Counted from the first letter of the stretch, positions 45,926 to 55,339 are shown. The stretch is DNA of 64,000 nucleotides from Tenacibaculum soleae (GCF_001693415.1 NZ_MAKX01000001.1:1320047-1384046), one strand, 5' to 3'. The notes: generated by a model from the sequence alone, not told the origin. A program made the numbers and translations.

Positions 45926-46942
45926 TTACTTCCAATGTAAACGTGTCATTATAGGATAATGATCTGATAATTTAATATTGTCGTATGTTTTATATTGGTT
46001 TATAATTGCTTTTGCATCGCTAAAAATAAAATCAATACGCATTGGGTAAATATACCTAAAAGATTTTCCTGAGCCAGTACCAGCTTGTAAAAAAGCATCT
46101 TTTTTGTTTTTAGAAAGTTTTTTATAAACCCATGAATATGCCGTGTTATTAAAATCACCACACATAATTTTTTTCCCTTTCCATGAATATTCGTGTTGTA
46201 AAATAAGTTCAGTTTGGCTTACTTGCTTTTCAAAACCATTTGCTAAGCGTTTAAATAGACGTTCAGAATCTTGTTCACCAAAATTTACTTTTTCAGGATT
46301 TATTTTTAAAGATTCTAAATGTACATTGTATACGCGTATGGTATCTTTATTTTTAACAATATCTACAAAAATGGTGTTGTTAGCACTGTTTTTAAAGTTT
46401 AATGAACCTGAATTTACTATTGGGTGTTTTGAATAAATGGCGAGCCCGAATTTATTAGCTTTGGTTTTAGTTTTAATATACTTGTAAGGAAGTTTTATGT
46501 TTAATAAATTCGACTGATAAAACTCTTGCATAGCAATAATGTCAGGGTTTTCATCATTAATAAATTCATATATTTTTTGTTCAGTAGTAATATCTTCTAT
46601 GTGTTTATAATGATTAAATAAGCGAACATTGTAGCTCATTATTTTTAAATCTTTATTTAAGATAATTTCTTTACCTGAAAATTTGATAAGTGGTGGAGTG
46701 CTAAACCATCCAATTGCCAATACAAGTAGTGATAGTAAGGCATTTTTATGAAGCTTAAGTAGCCAATACACAAAAAAAATAGTATTTAAAACTACAAGTA
46801 GTGGTACAAATAAACTAAAAACAGCAACAGCAGGAATTGTTTTTGGCGATATAAGCGGTAAAATATAAGATAGTAACAAAACAGTTGCGAAAACTGAATT
46901 GATAAAGAATAATAACTTATGTATGATCGAATATTTTTTCAT
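45926..46942 (-). CDS. Endonuclease/exonuclease/phosphatase-family membrane protein
   Basis: A 338-residue protein. Three hydrophobic segments (about residues 8-90) anchor it; an EEP catalytic domain follows. KIMSYNVRLFNHY (Asn), IIAMQEF (metal Glu), MCGDFNNTAYSW (Asp/Asn), RIDFIFSD and KLSDHYPIMTRL (Asp-His) are all in place, so it is a likely active phosphodiesterase or phosphatase facing the periplasm. Substrate (lipid, nucleic acid) unknown. It lies 4 bases downstream of the rhomboid gene in the same operon. Confidence 0.88.
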   Translation of the reverse strand: MKKYSIIHKLLFFINSVFATVLLLSYILPLISPKTIPAVAVFSLFVPLLVVLNTIFFVYWLLKLHKNALLSLLVLAIGWFSTPPLIKFSGKEIILNKDLKIMSYNVRLFNHYKHIEDITTEQKIYEFINDENPDIIAMQEFYQSNLLNIKLPYKYIKTKTKANKFGLAIYSKHPIVNSGSLNFKNSANNTIFVDIVKNKDTIRVYNVHLESLKINPEKVNFGEQDSERLFKRLANGFEKQVSQTELILQHEYSWKGKKIMCGDFNNTAYSWVYKKLSKNKKDAFLQAGTGSGKSFRYIYPMRIDFIFSDAKAIINQYKTYDNIKLSDHYPIMTRLHWK

Positions 46943-46946
46943 TTAT

Positions 46947-47804
46947 TTATCTACCTTGTTTAAATAAGAAATCTTTTTCGGTTTTAGTTAACGTATCATA
47001 ACCAGATTTACTTATTTTGTCTAAAATAGCATCTATTTCTTGTTGATTTTCTGATTTTTTAGAGGTGGTATTCTTTGTTTTTTTTCCTGATTTATATACT
47101 GTTTTTAAAGGTTTTTCTTTCTTTTCAAAAAACTTTTTTAAAGGTTTTAAAATTTCCAATTCTTTATTACTAGCCTTAACCACATATAAAAAACCAAAAA
47201 GTGCACCGCCAATGTGAGCAAGGTGACCACCAGCATTACCAGCTGGTATTTGAATAATATCAACGGCAATCCAAACACAAGCTAAAACGTAAAGTTTTAC
47301 ATAACCAATTAGTGGAAATTTTAATTCGTAATTAGGAATGTAAGTAGCAATTCCTATAAAAATTGCTGAAATTCCGGCAGAGGCCCCTAACAAAACGCTA
47401 TTGTCTGCAACGCGCTGTAATGCAGGAAAAAAATTATAACTAGTAATAAAAATAATTCCTCCAAAAAGCGTTCCTAAAAGATAAAAATTAAGGAGTTGTT
47501 TAGCGGTAAAATATTGTTTAAATAAATGCCCAATATAAAATAAGGCAATTAAATTTAAAAGAATATGTAAAAAACTGGTGTGTAAAAAACCATAAGTAAT
47601 AATTGTCCACGGTTTTGATGAAAAATCATTAAAACTGGCAGGTAAAGAAAACCATTCAACAAATAAATTAGTGTTGGCTTGAAATAAAAAACCAAAAGTG
47701 TTGCTAATAAAAACGAGTAAAAAAACAGCAAGGTTTACATAAATTAATTGTTCTACAATACCAGCGTTTTTAAATCGATATTTTAAGTTTTCTAAAATGT
47801 TCAT
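46947..47804 (-). CDS. Rhomboid-family intramembrane serine protease
   Basis: A 285-residue polytopic protein with six or so membrane segments. The catalytic Ser lies in LLGASAGISAI (GxSx) and the His in GHLAHIGGALFGFLY, so the dyad is complete. The C-terminal 60 residues form a basic soluble tail (KKEKPLKTVYKSGKKTKNTT) not seen in the second rhomboid next door. Substrates unknown. Confidence 0.93.
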   Translation of the reverse strand: MNILENLKYRFKNAGIVEQLIYVNLAVFLLVFISNTFGFLFQANTNLFVEWFSLPASFNDFSSKPWTIITYGFLHTSFLHILLNLIALFYIGHLFKQYFTAKQLLNFYLLGTLFGGIIFITSYNFFPALQRVADNSVLLGASAGISAIFIGIATYIPNYELKFPLIGYVKLYVLACVWIAVDIIQIPAGNAGGHLAHIGGALFGFLYVVKASNKELEILKPLKKFFEKKEKPLKTVYKSGKKTKNTTSKKSENQQEIDAILDKISKSGYDTLTKTEKDFLFKQGR

Positions 47805-47844
47805 TTAAATTTTCTTTTTCTTAACAGAAACTAAAGATACTAAA

Positions 47845-48570
47845 TTAAAGAGTTTTAAACTGATTTTTTTTCCAATACCAAGCAATAATAAAACCGATAA
47901 TAGCGCCACCAATATGTGCAAAATGTGCTACATTTCCGATAGAGTACTTTGTTACGCCAAAAAATAAATCACCAAAAATCATTAAAGGGATAAAGTATTT
48001 TGCAGCAACAGGTACGGGGAAAAAAATTAAAGCCAATTTTGCATTTGGAAAAGCTAACCCAAAGGCAACTAAAATACCATAAACAGCCCCTGAAGCTCCA
48101 ACAGCAGGCGTGTGATACAGACTGTAAAACTCACTCATTGTTTTGTTAGAAAGTGTTATTAAAGTATCGTTATATTGCCCTGTATTTAAAATGTTTTGTA
48201 TTTCTGAAGGTGAAATTCCTAGTGCAGCTATTTGCTCATAAATTCCGCTAAATTGATAATAATTTACCAAAGTATAAATAAGTCCTGCACCGATACCTGC
48301 CGAAAAATAAAAAAATAAAAACTTATTTCTGCCCCACATTTGTTCTAACGGTGTACCAAAAGCCCATAAAGCATACATGTTAAAAATTAAATGCATTGTG
48401 CTTCCATGCATAAAAGTATGGGTAACATATTGCCACACACCAAAATGTTCGTTTTGTGGATAATGTAATGCAAAAATGTTGGTAAGGTCTAATTTTAATA
48501 ACTGCGGCGCAAAGTACATAATCACGTTAATGATTATCAGATGTTTTATAGCGTTTGTTAATTTAGGCAT
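47845..48570 (-). CDS. Rhomboid-family intramembrane serine protease
   Basis: A 241-residue rhomboid. Key parts: HLIFNMYALWAFGTPLEQMW (L1 loop region with the conserved HxxxN), PAVGASGAVYGILVAF (catalytic Ser) and NVAHFAHIGGAIIGFI (catalytic His). The dyad is intact. Together with the following rhomboid and EEP genes it forms a minus-strand run that begins with mutL. Confidence 0.95.
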   Translation of the reverse strand: MPKLTNAIKHLIIINVIMYFAPQLLKLDLTNIFALHYPQNEHFGVWQYVTHTFMHGSTMHLIFNMYALWAFGTPLEQMWGRNKFLFFYFSAGIGAGLIYTLVNYYQFSGIYEQIAALGISPSEIQNILNTGQYNDTLITLSNKTMSEFYSLYHTPAVGASGAVYGILVAFGLAFPNAKLALIFFPVPVAAKYFIPLMIFGDLFFGVTKYSIGNVAHFAHIGGAIIGFIIAWYWKKNQFKTL

Positions 48571-48581
48571 AGTTTTATTTT

Positions 48582-50435
48582 TTATTTATTAAAAATAGCG
48601 TCAATTTCGTTTAATGCCAATGTTTTAAATGTTGGTTTTCCAAAAGGTGATGTGTTTGGTTCTTTACAAGAAAATAAATCATCCACTAAGTTTTCTTGTT
48701 CTTTAACGGCAAGTACGGTTCCGGTTTTTATGGCTAATGATTTTGCAAAAGATTTTGCCATTACATCAAAATGACTAAAACTTGTATCTGGTACTTCTAA
48801 TTTAATGTCGTCTAAAAGTTGTTCTAAAATTAAGGTAATTTGACTTTCGATAATTGAAGTTGGTATTCCACCAATAACAACACTTTCTTTAGTAAATTCA
48901 TCAAACATAAAACCAGCGCTTTCTAAGTCTGATTTTATGGTGTAAATCATTTCAATATCTGCTTTAGAAAAAGAAATGCTTACCGGAAATAATAGTTGTT
49001 GACTACTAGCTTCTTTTACGGTGATGTTTTCTAAAAATTCTTCGTACAAAATACGCTGATGTGCTAACGATTGATTTATTAACACAACTCCTGATTTAAT
49101 TGAACTTAATAAATATTTTCGTTGAATTTGAAAGGTTTTGCCTGTTTCAGTTTCTTGTTGACTTTCAAAAAGTTGTTCTTGTTTTGTAGATTCAAACGAT
49201 TCGGTATTTGTATATAAAGCTTCCCAATTACCAGTATCTTTTTTAAGGTTAGATTGATAACTTACCGAACTTGATTTACCAGCATTATTTGATTTTGATT
49301 CGAAACTTGTTTCAGTTTTAAAAGGATTAAATGTAGGGTCTACAGTAATCGGAGGAACAGAAGGAGACGATAAAGTTTCTTTTTTGCTATAATCATAAGG
49401 TGTGTCAAGCGTTGCATCACGATTAAAATCTAATACAGGTGCTACATTGTACTGCCCTAAACTATGTTTAACAGTTGCCCGTAATATTGCATATAAAGCT
49501 TTTTCATTATCAAATTTAATCTCCGTTTTTGTGGGATGTATGTTTATGTCAATACTACTTGGCGGAACTTCAAGGTATAAAAAGTAAGAAGGATGTGATC
49601 CGTTTTCAAGTAATCCTTCAAAAGCATTTACTACTGCATGATTTAAGTACGAACTTTTTATAAAACGATTGTTTACAAAAAAGTACTGTTCGCCACGTTT
49701 TTTCTTTGCAAACTCTGGTTTAGCGGTAAATCCGTTTATCGTAATAATATCAGTTTGTTCAGCAATAGGAACTAATTTTTCATTCATTTTTGCCCCAAAA
49801 ATAGCTACAATACGTTTGCGTAAATTACTTTTTTTTAAATGATAAACTTCGGTGTTATTATGATGTAGTAAAAACGAAATATTAGGATGTGCTAAAGCTA
49901 CTCTTTGAAATTCATCAACAATATGACGAGTTTCAATTGTGTCTGATTTTAAAAAATTTCGTCGTGCAGGAATATTATAAAATAAATTTTTAACAGCAAT
50001 ACTAGTTCCTTTTGATGTTGAAATGGCATCCTGACAAACAATTTTACTTCCTTCTATTTTTATTTGTGTACCAAGTTCTTCATTTTCTTGTTTTGTTTTT
50101 AACTCAACATGTGCAATAGCTGCAATAGAAGCTAAGGCTTCACCACGAAAACCTTTGGTATTTAAGTTAAATAGATCTTGAGCATCTTTAATTTTTGAAG
50201 TAGCGTGGCGTTCAAAACTTAAACGGGCGTCGGTGCCACTCATACCTTTACCATCATCAATTACTTGAATTAAGGTTTTACCAGCATCTTTTAATAGGAG
50301 TTTGATAGAGGTTGCTCCGGCATCAATAGAGTTTTCAACCAATTCTTTTACTACAGAAGCAGGGCGTTGTACTACTTCGCCTGCGGCTATTTGATTTGCC
50401 ACATGATCAGGTAGCAATTGTATAATATCTGACAT
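48582..50435 (-). CDS. mutL: DNA mismatch repair protein MutL (endonuclease motifs degenerate)
   Basis: The GHKL ATPase domain is fully conserved at the N-terminus: ELVENSIDAGATSI, DDGKGM and TKGFRGEALASIAAIA. The 617-residue length is normal. The C-terminal domain is unusual. Where endonuclease-type MutL has DQHAx2Ex4E this protein has NQSLAHQRILYE; the SCK/ACR motif reads SFAKSLAIK; and CPHGRPT is replaced by SPFGKPT. The predicted zinc/manganese ligands are therefore lost, so it probably matches mismatch signals without nicking DNA itself. Its ATG overlaps the stop of the upstream small membrane gene by one base. Confidence 0.95.
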   Translation of the reverse strand: MSDIIQLLPDHVANQIAAGEVVQRPASVVKELVENSIDAGATSIKLLLKDAGKTLIQVIDDGKGMSGTDARLSFERHATSKIKDAQDLFNLNTKGFRGEALASIAAIAHVELKTKQENEELGTQIKIEGSKIVCQDAISTSKGTSIAVKNLFYNIPARRNFLKSDTIETRHIVDEFQRVALAHPNISFLLHHNNTEVYHLKKSNLRKRIVAIFGAKMNEKLVPIAEQTDIITINGFTAKPEFAKKKRGEQYFFVNNRFIKSSYLNHAVVNAFEGLLENGSHPSYFLYLEVPPSSIDINIHPTKTEIKFDNEKALYAILRATVKHSLGQYNVAPVLDFNRDATLDTPYDYSKKETLSSPSVPPITVDPTFNPFKTETSFESKSNNAGKSSSVSYQSNLKKDTGNWEALYTNTESFESTKQEQLFESQQETETGKTFQIQRKYLLSSIKSGVVLINQSLAHQRILYEEFLENITVKEASSQQLLFPVSISFSKADIEMIYTIKSDLESAGFMFDEFTKESVVIGGIPTSIIESQITLILEQLLDDIKLEVPDTSFSHFDVMAKSFAKSLAIKTGTVLAVKEQENLVDDLFSCKEPNTSPFGKPTFKTLALNEIDAIFNK

Positions 50436-50719
50436 TAGTTGTTTTTAGGTAAAAATATAGAAAGATCAAAGTCGATAAAAACTAAAAATAAAAACACGAA
50501 AAAAGCAATTAAAATAACAATTGTTTTATTAAAACCACCATTTTCTGAAGCTTTAAATTCATCTAAAGCTGCATTAAATTTTCCTTTTAAACCTTTGGTT
50601 TTACCTACTGTTGTACGAAATTCGTCGAATTTATGTTTTACTTGATACGGGTTTCCTTCTCCTTTATAGTAGGTAGGTTTGTAATTAAATTTTTTATTTT
50701 CTCTTTTAATAAATCCCAT
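50435..50719 (-). CDS. Small single-pass membrane protein upstream of mutL
   Basis: A 94-residue protein. A basic, Tyr/Lys-rich N-terminal part (KFNYKPTYYKGEGNPYQVKH) is followed by one C-terminal membrane segment (IVILIAFFVFLFLVFI). Proteins of this kind in flavobacteria are often labelled riboflavin synthase beta subunit, probably because ribH is near; no lumazine or riboflavin synthase motif is present. Function unknown. It is translationally coupled to mutL (1-base overlap). Confidence 0.8.
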   Translation of the reverse strand: MGFIKRENKKFNYKPTYYKGEGNPYQVKHKFDEFRTTVGKTKGLKGKFNAALDEFKASENGGFNKTIVILIAFFVFLFLVFIDFDLSIFLPKNN

Positions 50720-50832
50720 AAAATATAGCTTTTATAATACTGTAGTGCTACAAAAATCACACCAAAATAAGACGAAATTCAAAGTTACTGAATTATCAAT
50801 AAGTGGTCAAAAATTATAACTAAATTAAAGTT

Positions 50833-50869
50833 AAAAAAGCATCAAAATGTATAACACTTTGATGCTTTG
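50833..50869 (-). terminator. Terminator after ribH
   Basis: On the minus strand AAAGCATCAAA and TTTGATGCTTT pair across an 11-base loop and are followed by a run of six T, 26 bases after the ribH stop. Confidence 0.85.
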
Positions 50870-50894
50870 ATATTGTATTAGTTTTGTAAATGTT

Positions 50895-51401
50895 TTAAAA
50901 CCCTAAAGAACCAGAAGGTTTATCTGTGTTTTTAATGGCAGCCATTTTAATAGCGGCTATGGCACATTCAATACCTTTGTTACCTAATTTACCGCCAGAT
51001 CTGTCTATTGATTGCTGCTTGGTGTTATCTGTTAAAACACAGAAAATTACCGGAACATCGTATTTAATATTTAAATCTACAATTCCTTGTGTAACACCTT
51101 CACAAACAAAATCAAAATGTTTTGTTTCTCCTTGAATTACATTTCCGATGGCAATAATAGCATCAACTTTTTGTGATTCTATCATTTTTTTACAGCCGTA
51201 TACTAATTCAAAACTTCCTGGTACCTCCCAAGAAACAATGTTTTCTTTTTGCGTTCCACAATCTAAAAGAGCTTCAATAGCACCTTTGTGTAGGTTGCCT
51301 GTAATTTCAGGATTCCATTCAGAAACAACAATCCCAAATCGAAAAGATTTCGCATTTGGGATTGAAGCTTTATCGTAATAAGATAAATTTGTTGTAGCCA
51401 T
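50895..51401 (-). CDS. ribH: 6,7-dimethyl-8-ribityllumazine synthase
   Basis: Penultimate enzyme of riboflavin synthesis; assembles into icosahedral or pentameric shells. At 168 residues it has [51 protein letters not shown] (catalytic His) and [20 protein letters not shown]. Its ATG overlaps the stop of the TPR gene by one base. Other rib genes are not in the window. Confidence 0.97.
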   Translation of the reverse strand: MATTNLSYYDKASIPNAKSFRFGIVVSEWNPEITGNLHKGAIEALLDCGTQKENIVSWEVPGSFELVYGCKKMIESQKVDAIIAIGNVIQGETKHFDFVCEGVTQGIVDLNIKYDVPVIFCVLTDNTKQQSIDRSGGKLGNKGIECAIAAIKMAAIKNTDKPSGSLGF

Positions 51402-52183
51402 TATTGAGCGTATTTTGCGCTATTGATATATTTTTCGATATCTCTACCTTGATCAGTAGTAGCATATTTTTCTTTAATGGTTGAAAATAATTTTTCAGCT
51501 TTGCTATAGTTTTTTAAATTCATTGCAATTTGACCTGCTTTGAATAAAAATAAAGGAGCTGTAAATTCGTTGTCTTTTTTATTAGCGGCTTTTTCATAGT
51601 ATGTTAAAGCATCTTCTGGTTGATTGATGTCTGCAAAAGCATCACCAATGGCACCTAAAGCAGTTGGTCCTAGTAATTCATCATCAGAATTAAAAGCACT
51701 TAAATATTCAATTGCTTCTTCGTATTTTTTCATTTTTAAGTAAGAAATACCTGCATAGTAATTGGCTAAATTCCCAGCTTTAGTTCCGCTAAACTCATCA
51801 GCAATATCCGTAAATCCGTATTTTCCATCACCTCCAGTTAATCCTAAATTATATAAAGAATCAGCTGCAACTCCAGCAGAAGTACTTGCTTTAGCAAAAA
51901 AAGTTCTTGGGTAAGCTAATTCGTTTGAAGCTTCTTTTTCATTTGGCTCTAAAACAAAACTAGTGTATGCCAAATAACCTAAAATTAAAGCAGCAATAGT
52001 AACTAAACCATAAAATAATGGCTTGCTGTTATTTTCAATCCATTGCTCTGATTTATTCGCTGTATCATCTAAAGTGTTAAATACTTCAGCAGTAGTACTT
52101 TGCGACTCGTCAAAATTTTCTTCAACTTCTTGTGCAAACTTTTCTTTTTTAGGTTTGTAACCTCTTTTTTTGTATGTAGCCAT
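51401..52183 (-). CDS. TPR-repeat membrane protein (YfgM/BamD-like tetratricopeptide)
   Basis: A 260-residue protein. A charged N-terminus ([12 protein letters not shown]) precedes one membrane segment (about 57-75, [18 protein letters not shown]). The C-terminal domain holds TPR units such as [21 protein letters not shown] and [20 protein letters not shown]. The layout resembles YfgM, a Sec-associated periplasmic chaperone partner, but the assignment is loose. It shares a transcript with ribH. Confidence 0.85.
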   Translation of the reverse strand: MATYKKRGYKPKKEKFAQEVEENFDESQSTTAEVFNTLDDTANKSEQWIENNSKPLFYGLVTIAALILGYLAYTSFVLEPNEKEASNELAYPRTFFAKASTSAGVAADSLYNLGLTGGDGKYGFTDIADEFSGTKAGNLANYYAGISYLKMKKYEEAIEYLSAFNSDDELLGPTALGAIGDAFADINQPEDALTYYEKAANKKDNEFTAPLFLFKAGQIAMNLKNYSKAEKLFSTIKEKYATTDQGRDIEKYINSAKYAQ

Positions 52184-52206
52184 AATTGCTTAAAAATTAG
52201 TGGCGA

Positions 52207-52214
52207 CAAAAATA
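52207..52214 (-). promoter_or_regulatory. Promoter -7 box for the TPR-ribH operon
   Basis: TATTTTTG on the minus strand matches TAnnTTTG exactly, 24 bases upstream of the TPR gene ATG. Confidence 0.6.
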
Positions 52215-52297
52215 GCTTTTTAAATTGGATTTTAAAAATCGATTATTCGTAAAAAAAACTATAATTTGCGCTTTCTTTTTTGAAATAATCTTCATTC

Positions 52298-53380
52298 ATG
52301 TATTTGCAGAAAATAGCATTAGTAAATTTTAAAAATATTGAAACACAATCTTTTGATTTTCAGAAGAAAATAAATTGTTTTGTAGGTAATAACGGAATTG
52401 GAAAAACCAATGTGTTAGATGCTATTTACTATTTGTCTTTCGCAAAAAGTTATTTTAATTCGGTCGCTGGGCAAAATATTCGCCACGGTCAAGATTTTTT
52501 TATGATCGAGGGAGATTACCTATTAAATGATCGGAATGAAAAAATTTTATGTTCTTTAAAAAGAGGGCAAAAAAAAATACTAAAAAGAAACGGAAAGGCT
52601 TATGAAAAGTTTTCTGAACATATAGGGCAGTTACCATTGGTGATAATATCGCCTGCAGATAGAGATTTAATTGTAGAAGGAAGCGATACTCGTAGAAAAT
52701 TTATTGATGGTGTTATTTCACAACAAGATAAAAACTATTTACAAGGGTTAATTGCGTATAATAAAATTATAAGTCAGCGAAATGCCTTGTTAAAATATTT
52801 TGCAGCTAACAGAACTTTTGATGCTTTAAATTTAAAAGTATATGATGAGCAATTAGTTGAATACGGAACCGTGATTTATAACAAGAGAAAGGTTTTTTTA
52901 GAAGAATTTGTGCCTATTTTTAACGAAAAGCACCAAATTATATCGGGCGCAAAAGAAACAGTGGATTTGCGTTATAAAAGCCAGTTACACGATACTTCTT
53001 TGGTTGATTTATTTACCCAAAGTTTAGAAAAAGATAGAATGTTGCAATATACTTCGTCAGGAATTCATAAAGATGATTTGAGTTTTGAAATAGGTGAGTA
53101 TCCTATTAAAAAATTTGGATCTCAAGGACAACAAAAATCGTATCTTATCGCTTTAAAATTAGCGCAGTTTGAGTTTATTAAAAAACAATCAAACGTGACA
53201 CCGATTTTATTATTAGATGATATTTTTGATAAATTGGACGAAAATAGAGTTGCGCAAATAGTAGATTTAGTAAATAATGATGCTTTTGGGCAAATATTTA
53301 TTACTGATACACATTTTAATCGTACTGAGAATGTATTAAAAAATAGTAACCAAGAATATCAAATTTTTAAGTTAGGGTAA
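52298..53380 (+). CDS. recF: DNA replication and repair protein RecF
   Basis: SMC-like ATPase that helps load RecA on gapped DNA with RecO and RecR. Walker [21 protein letters not shown], the signature region [18 protein letters not shown] and Walker [16 protein letters not shown] (D-loop included) are complete in the 360-residue chain. It runs divergently from the TPR-ribH operon and is followed after 3 bases by a DciA-family gene. Confidence 0.97.
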   Translation: MYLQKIALVNFKNIETQSFDFQKKINCFVGNNGIGKTNVLDAIYYLSFAKSYFNSVAGQNIRHGQDFFMIEGDYLLNDRNEKILCSLKRGQKKILKRNGKAYEKFSEHIGQLPLVIISPADRDLIVEGSDTRRKFIDGVISQQDKNYLQGLIAYNKIISQRNALLKYFAANRTFDALNLKVYDEQLVEYGTVIYNKRKVFLEEFVPIFNEKHQIISGAKETVDLRYKSQLHDTSLVDLFTQSLEKDRMLQYTSSGIHKDDLSFEIGEYPIKKFGSQGQQKSYLIALKLAQFEFIKKQSNVTPILLLDDIFDKLDENRVAQIVDLVNNDAFGQIFITDTHFNRTENVLKNSNQEYQIFKLG

Positions 53381-53383
53381 GAA

Positions 53384-53680
53384 ATGGCAAAGAGAGAAAA
53401 CGATAGCTTTTCAATTAAAGATTTATTGGGGAGTTATATAAAAGAGGGGAATTTAAATAAAGGGTTTCAAAAAATTCATATTGATGAAGCTTGGGCAAAA
53501 ATGATGGGGCCAGGTGTTGTGTCGTACACAAGTGAAGTGAAATTACAAAACGGAACTTTAATTGTTCGTTTAACATCATCAGCTTTAAGAGAGCAATTAG
53601 GTTATGGTAAAGATAAAATTATAAAAATGATTAATGAAGAGATGGGAGAAATATTGGTTAATAAATTGATGTTGGTTTAA
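53384..53680 (+). CDS. DUF721/DciA-family protein
   Basis: A 98-residue protein with the DUF721 domain: IDEAWAKMMGPGVVSYTSEV and GTLIVRLTSSALREQLGYGK. DciA proteins with this domain help load the replicative helicase DnaB in bacteria that lack DnaC/DnaI; the family link is established, the role here is inferred. The position directly after recF (3-base gap) supports a DNA replication or repair context. Confidence 0.9.
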   Translation: MAKRENDSFSIKDLLGSYIKEGNLNKGFQKIHIDEAWAKMMGPGVVSYTSEVKLQNGTLIVRLTSSALREQLGYGKDKIIKMINEEMGEILVNKLMLV

Positions 53681-53820
53681 TAGTTTTGCTAATGTGTTTG
53701 TATAAGTTTAGTTGCGTGGTTTGAGCACATAATTTACTAAATAAAAAACGAACGGCAAGAAGTCCGAAGGATTTCATAAGTTAGCCATAGATTAGCAATA
53801 AATTATATATTGTGTTGTGC
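53681..53820. other. Intergenic region at the 3' side of the DUF5694 gene
   Basis: It contains a small hairpin (AAGTCC/GGATTT, near 53760-53774), an inverted pair TTGCTAAT/ATTAGCAA, and AGTTAGC at 53779-53785, which recurs on the other side of the DUF5694 gene. From memory this kind of AT-rich spacer with GTCCGAAGGA and TTAGCC is found next to many sporadic flavobacterial genes. No gene seen. Confidence 0.45.
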
Positions 53821-54639
53821 TTAGTTCTTTTCCGTAAAGTTTGTGTATTTATCTAAATTTTCCAAAATATATTTCGGGTTATTTCCAATGAATATATCAA
53901 AATATGCTGTATGAGTTGCTCCCATAATGATTAAAACTCGGTCGTTTTTTGTTAACGGAATATCTGAAAAATTTGTGTACATCCTCAAATTCCTTTTGTA
54001 GAAATCCGCTATAATATCTGAGCCTTCAAAATTATTTGGGTTGTGCATAGTTGCTAGAAAATTATATAAGTTAAATGTTTCCATTTTGTACTTAGTAGTA
54101 TTTATTTCGGTGAATTGTTCAAGTAGTGGTTTTTTGTTTAGGGTTGCATAACTCTCCATAATGTTTTGAACATATAAACTATCGGAATAATTTTTATTCG
54201 CCATTTCAATGAGGCTAGGATAGTCAAAGCTTATTGGATTGTCAATTCCATATATTTTTTTTGTTCCACTCAAACGAGCGACTTCAAGCCCAATTACATT
54301 CACTTCTTCAGAGTAGTTAATTCTCTTACTCTGGTCAATTTTATATTTCTGATAGGTCTCATTTATAAAATCTGTGCTTTCTGGCGGTATTTCTACACAG
54401 ATTATAGTTGGTTTGAATTTCGCTAATCGGTCAACTATTTTTTTTATATCCGCTTTAACATTTGGATTACTTACATCTGAAATAGAAGAATAGGCATCAG
54501 AACTTCCGCTCAAATGAACCGAACCAAAATTTAAAACACTTACTTTGTCTGTTTCATTCTCTTTTTTTACTTCTACTTTTGATTCTGAATTACAAGAAAA
54601 AAAAGAAAATATTAAAATGGATATAATAAGTTTTTTCAT
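53821..54639 (-). CDS. DUF5694-like lipoprotein
   Basis: A 272-residue lipoprotein (Cys16 in FSFFSC). VLNFGSVHLSGSSDAYSS, KFKPTIICVEIPPEST and VLIIMGATHTAYFDIFIG match DUF5694, distantly like TraB/ChaN-type proteins with a conserved HL/GxxH pattern. Function unknown. Short AGTTAGC repeats lie on both sides (53779 and 54708), and the gene separates recF-dciA from ndk, so it looks like a recent single-gene insertion. Confidence 0.72.
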   Translation of the reverse strand: MKKLIISILIFSFFSCNSESKVEVKKENETDKVSVLNFGSVHLSGSSDAYSSISDVSNPNVKADIKKIVDRLAKFKPTIICVEIPPESTDFINETYQKYKIDQSKRINYSEEVNVIGLEVARLSGTKKIYGIDNPISFDYPSLIEMANKNYSDSLYVQNIMESYATLNKKPLLEQFTEINTTKYKMETFNLYNFLATMHNPNNFEGSDIIADFYKRNLRMYTNFSDIPLTKNDRVLIIMGATHTAYFDIFIGNNPKYILENLDKYTNFTEKN

Positions 54640-54760
54640 TAATTATAAGTTTTTTTGAATTAAGCATAACTTTATTGATATGTCGAGTTTGAATTCGTTA
54701 TATCAGGAGTTAGCGAAGTTATTAGAATTTAAACCAAGAATCAAGATAAATTTTAAAACA

Positions 54761-54794
54761 AAAAACTCGTTACATTTTATGTAACGAGTTTTTT
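54761..54794. terminator. Terminator after ndk
   Basis: AAAAACTCGTTACA and TGTAACGAGTTTTT form a perfect 14-bp stem with a 5-base loop and A/T runs on both sides, 24 bases after the ndk stop. Confidence 0.92.
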
Positions 54795-54817
54795 ATATAT
54801 CTTAAAGAAGTGTGTTC

Positions 54818-55237
54818 TTAGAACATTTCTCTACCAGAAAAATGGAAAGCACCCTCAATAGCAGCGTTTTCATCAGAATCAGATCCGTGAACCGCGTTTT
54901 CACCAATAGAAGTTGCAAACATTTTACGAATAGTTCCTTCAGCAGCTTCCGCAGGATTTGTAGCACCAATTAAAGTTCTAAAATCTTCAACAGCGTTGTC
55001 TTTTTCTAAAATTGCAGCAATAATTGGTCCGCGAGTCATAAACTCAACTAATTCACCAAAAAATGGACGTTCGTTGTGCACAGCATAAAAAGCTTCAGCA
55101 TCACGCTTAGTCATTTGAGTTTTCTTCATTGCTACGATTCTAAAACCAGCAGCATTAATTTTGTCTAAAATAGCACCAGTGTGTCCGTTTTCAACACCAT
55201 CTGGTTTAATCATTGTAAAAGTTCTATTTGTTGCCAT
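54818..55237 (-). CDS. ndk: Nucleoside diphosphate kinase
   Basis: Balances NTP pools by phosphate transfer through a phospho-His. At 139 residues, with [57 protein letters not shown] and the catalytic His in [12 protein letters not shown], it is a standard ndk product. Transcribed divergently from the DHH phosphoesterase gene. Confidence 0.98.
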   Translation of the reverse strand: MATNRTFTMIKPDGVENGHTGAILDKINAAGFRIVAMKKTQMTKRDAEAFYAVHNERPFFGELVEFMTRGPIIAAILEKDNAVEDFRTLIGATNPAEAAEGTIRKMFATSIGENAVHGSDSDENAAIEGAFHFSGREMF

Positions 55238-55301
55238 TGCTATAAATTTCTATAAATAAAGTAAATAAAAAATGTAAGTGCGCACCTCGCACAAATCGGC
55301 G

Positions 55302-55309
55302 CGAAATTA
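55302..55309 (-). promoter_or_regulatory. Promoter -7 box for ndk
   Basis: TAATTTCG on the minus strand is one base off TAnnTTTG. The leader that follows has an unusually GC-rich hairpin, GTGCG/CGCAC at 55278-55292, in this AT-rich region. Confidence 0.5.
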
Positions 55310-55331
55310 CATAATTTTTTTAATTTAATTG

Positions 55332-55339
55332 TATATTCG
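55332..55339 (+). promoter_or_regulatory. Promoter -7 box for the DHH gene (leaderless?)
   Basis: TATATTCG is one base off TAnnTTTG and ends only 6 bases before the ATG at 55346, which would give a leaderless or nearly leaderless mRNA. Confidence 0.4.

Noticed and set aside
53681..53820. Integron attC site beside the DUF5694 gene
   Set aside because: GTTAGCC and GTTAGCG do not fit the GTTRRRY core and no matching partner core is spaced correctly; I report only a cassette-like direct repeat.
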